Part shown: one piece after another, positions 5,619-9,018 of the stretch
How the letters are laid out: every line of letters begins with the position of its first letter
Position numbering within the stretch: the first letter of the stretch is position 1
Source of the DNA: Candidatus Nanopelagicales bacterium
Lineage (GTDB): Bacteria; Actinomycetota; Actinomycetes; S36-B12; UBA10799
Assembly (NCBI GenBank): GCA_030699055.1
Contig: JAUYKX010000235.1
Location: forward strand, 1 to 9,018
Length of the DNA stretch: 9,018 nucleotides
Direction of reading: 5' to 3'
Translations under genes and position numbers: made by a program
Notes under the pieces: model-generated
Told to the model about the DNA's origin: nothing
The model's input: the letters and a program-made list of their open reading frames with translations, nothing else
The model's database searches: none

Positions 5619-5879
5619 TCACTTGCGACCACCGGTGGGGCACTTCGTGCATTCAGATGTACCTGCTCGTGGACATAGCATCGGCAACTTGCCGCTGTCG
5701 GTCGGTGCTTCGGGATTGGGTTCGTAGTGGCGGGCGTAGGCCGGGCTTCCGCCCGTGACCTCGTTGTCTGCGGTGTTGGCAGCTCCGGGATCTCCCGTAT
5801 GAAGCGCCACACGAAGGGCGAGCGCCGCGATGGCGTCCACCCCAACAGCGCGAGCGGTGATGTCGTAATCGTTAGCCAT
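5619..5879 (-). CDS. Small fibre-like phage protein, apparently truncated, with Cys-containing tail
   Basis: An 86-residue protein. Residues 1-49 (with VDAIAALALRVALHTGDPG and then NEVTGGSPAYAR) match a motif I recognise from small phage proteins often annotated as tail-fibre or hypothetical ('lHTaDPG....NEV.GGSPAYaR'). Members I recall continue for another 70-100 residues as beta strands. Here the family-like sequence stops at residue 49 and is replaced by HYEPNPEAPTDSGKLPMLCP and a tail with Cys at 69, 77 and 80 (C-x7-C-x2-C). ATG 5879-5877 lies 15 bases after the portal-MuF stop, with AGGAG overlapping the gap. Translating the other two minus-strand frames downstream found no continuation, so a simple frameshift is not supported. 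It may be a degraded copy, a domain swap or a genuinely short relative. Confidence 0.65.
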   Translation of the reverse strand: MANDYDITARAVGVDAIAALALRVALHTGDPGAANTADNEVTGGSPAYARHYEPNPEAPTDSGKLPMLCPRAGTSECTKCPTGGRK

Positions 5880-5894
5880 TCTCCGTTCTCTCCT

Positions 5895-7967
5895 CTACAG
5901 CCCTTCCGTGTCGGGAATCCACGTTCTCGTGCAGTTGGGATGACTCACCGGGTTGGCCTCGGCTTCCTCCAGCGTCCACGTCGCCCCGTTGGCCGCGGCG
6001 CAGGGCGCATCCACGTCGCCATCGCTGACCTTGACCGTCTGCACTCCGACGTCGCGGTACTGGCCAATGGCGCCGAGGTTGTAGGCCGAGGTGACTTCAG
6101 TTCTTGAGATCCGGTCGAGTCGCCAGTCCTGATAGCCGTCGAACAGCTCATCAAGACGTGAGCGGATACCGGCGTTGTCCAGCCGTTCGCGGAGCGCATC
6201 TTGGAGGACCGCCCGAACCTCGTCGACCGTGGTGTTCTGGATCCCCACGCCCAACCGGTCCAGATGCCCGGTGACGGCCTGCAGCGCGGCTTCGGAAGCC
6301 GGGATGCTGAATGAGACCGAGACACCGAGTGTCGCGGCGGCTTCGCTCGCTCCCAGCGTCAACCCTGTCTCGATGGGCAACCGTGAGATCCGGGCGATCC
6401 GCTCCCGCCAGCGCTTGGCCGTGATGATCTCGATGGCCCGCTGGAGAATCGTCTCAGCCTCGTCCTGCGGCATGGCCTTCCACGCCCCGTTCAACGCCCC
6501 ACGCTGGGCCGAGAAGTAGCCTGACAGGTCGCGCTTGTATCCCTCGATGACCGGGGAGAGGAGCTCGCCACGGGTCGTCTGGTTCTTGACCGAGCGGCGG
6601 GGCGGGGGACGCCGTTCCTCCTCTGGCGGCGGGTTGCGCGTGGCGTCAATAGCGGCCTGTGCGCCTTCCATGCCGAGCTCGGCGTTGGCGATAACCTCAT
6701 CCGGTGCGGACAGGGACAGCGTGCTCGGGATCAGCATCCGTTCGCCGATCCGCTTGTCGGTCATCGGCGGGAGCTTGAGGATCGCCCGGACCTCGTCGAC
6801 CGTGGTGGCGCCCGTGTTGGCCCACTTGACCGCCCGGTCAGCCTGCTCGACCTCGTTCTCACCGAGCGCCTCGACCTTGGAGTAGTCGAACCACGCTTCC
6901 AGGGGTTCGGTCGTGACCAGCGGCAGGACGCGGTGCGTGACCATGCTGGCGATCAAGTTGAGCTTGGTGGTGAGCGTGCCTTCCCACAGTTCGGCTCTGG
7001 CCGCACCCGAGTTGGCGAACGTGGCATCCCGGAAGCCCAGCGCGAGGACCATCGGGACTCCGAAGCCGCCGCACATCTGGGTCAGGCGCCATTGGCGCTG
7101 CTCGAGCCACTGAGCGTCCCGGGCCGACATCTGGATCGGCTGGTAGGTCGTCTTGGACCCGAGGATCGCGATCTTCCCGGCGTTGTTGTATCCGCCGACC
7201 GCCTTCTCCCAGCGCTTCTGCAGCTCGATCGCGGTGGGTTCGCCGAGCGGCATCTCGGACGACAGGATGCCCGGAGGGACGCCGAGGTTCTTCTCGAACT
7301 TCTTGTCTCGGATCGAGGCGTATTCCTCGGCCATGACCGCTTGCCGGATGGCCTGCACCCGACCCTGTCCATACCACCGATCGTTGGGGTTCGGCCAGCG
7401 CAGATAGGTCATCTGGTCGGCGCGCCACTTGAGATCCTGTACCGACCAGGTCAGCCACAGGTAGCCCTTGATCGAACCGTCCGCGTCCGCCACCACCCGC
7501 CAGTTGGACGGGTTGTGCGCCCAGAGCTCGAACCCTTCGCGTTGGCGGCGTCCTGCCCTGCCGGGTGCCCCGATGATCCCGCCGCCCTGTGGCCTGACGA
7601 CCTCGATCGGCGAATGGCCGGCGAGTTCGAGGTAGAGCATCCACAGGTAGACGAGGTCCTCGCCTGTCGTCTGCGGGTTCGGGTTGTCGAACAGCGCCTG
7701 TACCGGATGGTCGGGTCCGGCCGGCGTCCGTTCCTCCTCGCCTTCCGGGCTGCGCTTGACCCGCCCGATGGTCAGGTGGGCCTGGGTAGCCTGCGTCGCC
7801 TCGATCGTGGCGAGGGTGTACGGCCATGCGTCATCGGCGTAGGTCGACAGGAGCGCCTTGTCGTCGTACGACTTTTCGAGGGCGCGGTCGGGCAGTTCGT
7901 CTGCCGATAGACCGATGATGGAGGCCTTGGCGCCGAACAGCCGGGCCAGCGATTCGCGGACAGCCAA
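5895..7967 (-). CDS. Portal protein fused to MuF-type head morphogenesis domain
   Basis: A 690-residue fusion. Residues 1 to ~430 are a siphophage portal, the dodecameric ring at the packaging vertex: DHPVQALFDNPNPQTTGEDL, LYLELAGHSPIEVVRPQ, a DRWYGQGRVQAIRQAVMAEE helix, KNLGVPPGILS (226-236), GGFGVPMVLALGFRDATFAN and the closing TTVDEVRAILKLPPM block. A Pro/Arg/Glu-rich linker (444-463) follows. Residues ~470-690 are MuF/SPP1 gp7-like: RISRTEVTSAYNLGA (619-633), DGDVDAPCAAANGATW (649-664) and SHPNCTRTWIP (675-685), including the family's Cys and HPNC motifs. MuF proteins enter the prohead with the portal. No toxin domain follows. The start is TTG 7967-7965 with AGGAG six bases upstream; the first internal Met is residue 110, inside the portal domain. 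'Portal and MuF-like fusion' is a known actinophage arrangement. Confidence 0.92.
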   Translation of the reverse strand: MAVRESLARLFGAKASIIGLSADELPDRALEKSYDDKALLSTYADDAWPYTLATIEATQATQAHLTIGRVKRSPEGEEERTPAGPDHPVQALFDNPNPQTTGEDLVYLWMLYLELAGHSPIEVVRPQGGGIIGAPGRAGRRQREGFELWAHNPSNWRVVADADGSIKGYLWLTWSVQDLKWRADQMTYLRWPNPNDRWYGQGRVQAIRQAVMAEEYASIRDKKFEKNLGVPPGILSSEMPLGEPTAIELQKRWEKAVGGYNNAGKIAILGSKTTYQPIQMSARDAQWLEQRQWRLTQMCGGFGVPMVLALGFRDATFANSGAARAELWEGTLTTKLNLIASMVTHRVLPLVTTEPLEAWFDYSKVEALGENEVEQADRAVKWANTGATTVDEVRAILKLPPMTDKRIGERMLIPSTLSLSAPDEVIANAELGMEGAQAAIDATRNPPPEEERRPPPRRSVKNQTTRGELLSPVIEGYKRDLSGYFSAQRGALNGAWKAMPQDEAETILQRAIEIITAKRWRERIARISRLPIETGLTLGASEAAATLGVSVSFSIPASEAALQAVTGHLDRLGVGIQNTTVDEVRAVLQDALRERLDNAGIRSRLDELFDGYQDWRLDRISRTEVTSAYNLGAIGQYRDVGVQTVKVSDGDVDAPCAAANGATWTLEEAEANPVSHPNCTRTWIPDTEGL
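6204..6234 (-). repeat. 31-bp internal repeat, copy in the MuF part
   Basis: Matches 6777-6807 at 29 of 31 bases. It encodes TTVDEVRAVL in the MuF half of the fusion protein, in the same reading frame as the other copy. Confidence 0.7.
6777..6807 (-). repeat. 31-bp internal repeat, copy in the portal part
   Basis: Matches 6204-6234 at 29 of 31 bases and encodes TTVDEVRAIL at the end of the portal domain, where portal proteins usually carry a 't.nEvR..l.lpp' block. Confidence 0.7.
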
Positions 7968-7973
7968 GGGTGG

Positions 7974-7978
7974 CTCCT
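7974..7978 (-). promoter_or_regulatory. Ribosome binding site that fixes the TTG start of the portal-MuF gene
   Basis: AGGAG on the minus strand, six bases before TTG 7967-7965 and overlapping the terminase stop codon (7977-7979). No ATG or GTG with a comparable RBS is available before the portal domain begins, so this decides the rare TTG start and couples translation to the terminase gene. Confidence 0.75.
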
Positions 7979-9018
7979 AGACATAGAGGAGGACGCCCGA
8001 CAGGTTCGCGACATACACGGCACCGGCGGCTGCCATGACGCAGTCCTGCACCAGCTTTGCGTCGTCGACCTGATAGCGCAGCATCTCGGTGTACAGGGGT
8101 CGCGATCCATGACGGAAGGCGTCCTGTTCACTGGCGATGGCGAGGGCGCGGATGATGTCGGTCTTCGAGCGCGGCGTGATGAGGAACTCCTCGACCGCCA
8201 GGCCGAGGTCGTTTCGTAGGTGTGAGATGAACGGGTCGCCGATGCCGTTGGACTCGACGAAGTGCCGGCCATCGGGGTAGCGCTGGATCCGCTCGGCAAT
8301 GGCCCGCTCGATCTGCGGCCACTCGTTGGGCGCTTCCATGCGCGACCAGGCCACGAGCGCGGCCTTGCCCGACACCCGGCCCACGGTCATCCCCACCGTG
8401 GCGTCCTGTCTCGCTCCAAGGTCCCAGTAGGTGTAGGTGCCCGGACAGTCGACCCACGTCCACGGGTCATCGCTGGGTAGGCGCTTGTCGTACACCTTCT
8501 CGCAGGTGTCGGCGGTGAAAACCGCCCCACCGGACTCGACGAAGTCGCACTCGAACTCCGAGGCCCAGTCGCGGGCGGGGTAGGAGTCCCGTTCTCTTCG
8601 GTACCAGGCACTGAGCTTCGGGTCGCCTAGAGCTCGCTCCTCCGCCGTCCACTTGCGGGGGTCCTGCGACCAGTGGATCAGGTGCTTGGACCACTCCTCG
8701 CCGTACTCGCCTGCCCACATGAGATAGAAGACGTTGGCCCGCCCGTTGGGGGTCGAGAGGACGGTGATCGTGTCGGCGGTCGGGGCGATGGCCCGCCAGA
8801 TGTCCTCGTCGTATTCGGCGAAGGCGAACTCATCGAGGTAGGCGCGCTTGGCCGGGATACCTCGCCCTGCGTTGCGTGTGGCAGGCTGGCTGATGATCCG
8901 CGAGCCGTTGGCGAACTCCAGGGCGAAGGCGTTGTTCTTGATGATCGGGTTGGAGACGCGTTCGGGGTAGCAGCCCCGGGCGTAGCGGATCAGCTCTGCG
9001 GCCAGGTCCTGGTTGCGC
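7977..9018 (-). CDS. terL: Terminase large subunit (partial, N-terminus outside window)
   Basis: The C-terminal 346 residues of the DNA-packaging motor, open to the right edge; the Walker A region lies outside. In visible numbering, AYLDEFAF (59-66) is the Walker B motif with catalytic D62-E63, and VLSTPNG (86-92) is the coupling motif that follows it in terminases. The nuclease domain follows: FECDFVESGGAVFTAD, then TYWDLGARQDATVGM with D199 as the likely first metal-binding acid, HFVESNG (E255), and a C-terminal DDAKLVQDCVMAAAGAVYVA resembling the third-acid region, probably D325. It is longer than an open reading frame starting at the internal Met at 8720 suggests, because the ATPase motifs lie upstream of that Met. 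Its stop overlaps the RBS of the portal gene. The small subunit is not in the window. Confidence 0.93.
   Translation of the reverse strand, partial: RNQDLAAELIRYARGCYPERVSNPIIKNNAFALEFANGSRIISQPATRNAGRGIPAKRAYLDEFAFAEYDEDIWRAIAPTADTITVLSTPNGRANVFYLMWAGEYGEEWSKHLIHWSQDPRKWTAEERALGDPKLSAWYRRERDSYPARDWASEFECDFVESGGAVFTADTCEKVYDKRLPSDDPWTWVDCPGTYTYWDLGARQDATVGMTVGRVSGKAALVAWSRMEAPNEWPQIERAIAERIQRYPDGRHFVESNGIGDPFISHLRNDLGLAVEEFLITPRSKTDIIRALAIASEQDAFRHGSRPLYTEMLRYQVDDAKLVQDCVMAAAGAVYVANLSGVLLYV

Noticed and set aside
5612..5845. An upstream ATG start for the prohead protease
   Set aside because: The extension (Arg/Pro/Thr-rich) overlaps the small fibre-like gene in another frame and has no resemblance to protease N-termini; MNLKHMTGP at 5611 does.
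6933..7910. A 325-codon open frame on the plus strand opposite the portal gene
   Set aside because: It is the antisense shadow of a clearly recognisable portal domain. Its translation is low-complexity (Arg, Gly, Leu, Val) with no family signal, and long antisense frames are expected in GC-rich coding DNA.
8387..8720. The terminase starting at the internal Met at 8720
   Set aside because: The frame is open to the window edge, and the Walker B and coupling motifs lie upstream of this Met, so it is an internal methionine of a longer protein.

Overview
This window is part of the late structural region of a tailed double-stranded DNA phage or prophage with an HK97-type head. It is GC-rich: a 300-base sample of the capsid gene counts to about 66% GC. 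GTG and TTG starts and GGAG-type ribosome binding sites are used. GC-rich DNA plus a fused portal-MuF protein suggests a siphophage of a high-GC, possibly actinobacterial, host. The host is inferred; no host gene, integrase or attachment site is visible.

All structural genes are on the minus strand, so the transcription order runs from high to low coordinates. (1) Large terminase, 5' end outside the window (7977-9018). (2) Portal fused to a MuF head-morphogenesis domain (5895-7967). (3) A small protein with the N-terminus of a recurring phage 'fibre-like' family and a Cys-containing tail (5619-5879). (4) HK97-type prohead protease (4871-5611). (5) Major capsid protein with a long N-terminal extension (3255-4796). 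(6) Two small, probably beta-rich proteins, candidate head decoration or accessory proteins (1687-2085 and 1388-1690). (7) Head-tail adaptor (701-1327). (8) HK97 gp10-type tail-completion protein (243-701). (9) A probable tail terminator running off the left edge (1-246). Several junctions are tight (ATGA, TGATG, stop codon inside the next RBS), as in a translationally coupled operon. Together these genes package DNA, build and mature the prohead, and attach the tail.

One gene breaks the plan. A 352-codon gene at 2200-3258 lies on the opposite strand between the capsid gene and the next late genes. It has lower GC (about 59% in 420 bases counted). It looks like a Rossmann-type, methyltransferase-like domain joined to a very basic C-terminal tail with an exact 15-residue period. 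It is placed like a phage 'moron'. Its stop codon overlaps the capsid stop codon tail-to-tail. A strong hairpin that can terminate capsid transcription lies inside its last codons. The 114-bp region between it and the divergent late gene carries direct repeats, an inverted copy of their core and a GC-rich hairpin. This gene and its borders are the most likely place in the window for undescribed biology; its function cannot be assigned from sequence alone.

There are no gene-free stretches over 300 bases, and no RNA genes, CRISPR arrays or insertion sequences were seen.
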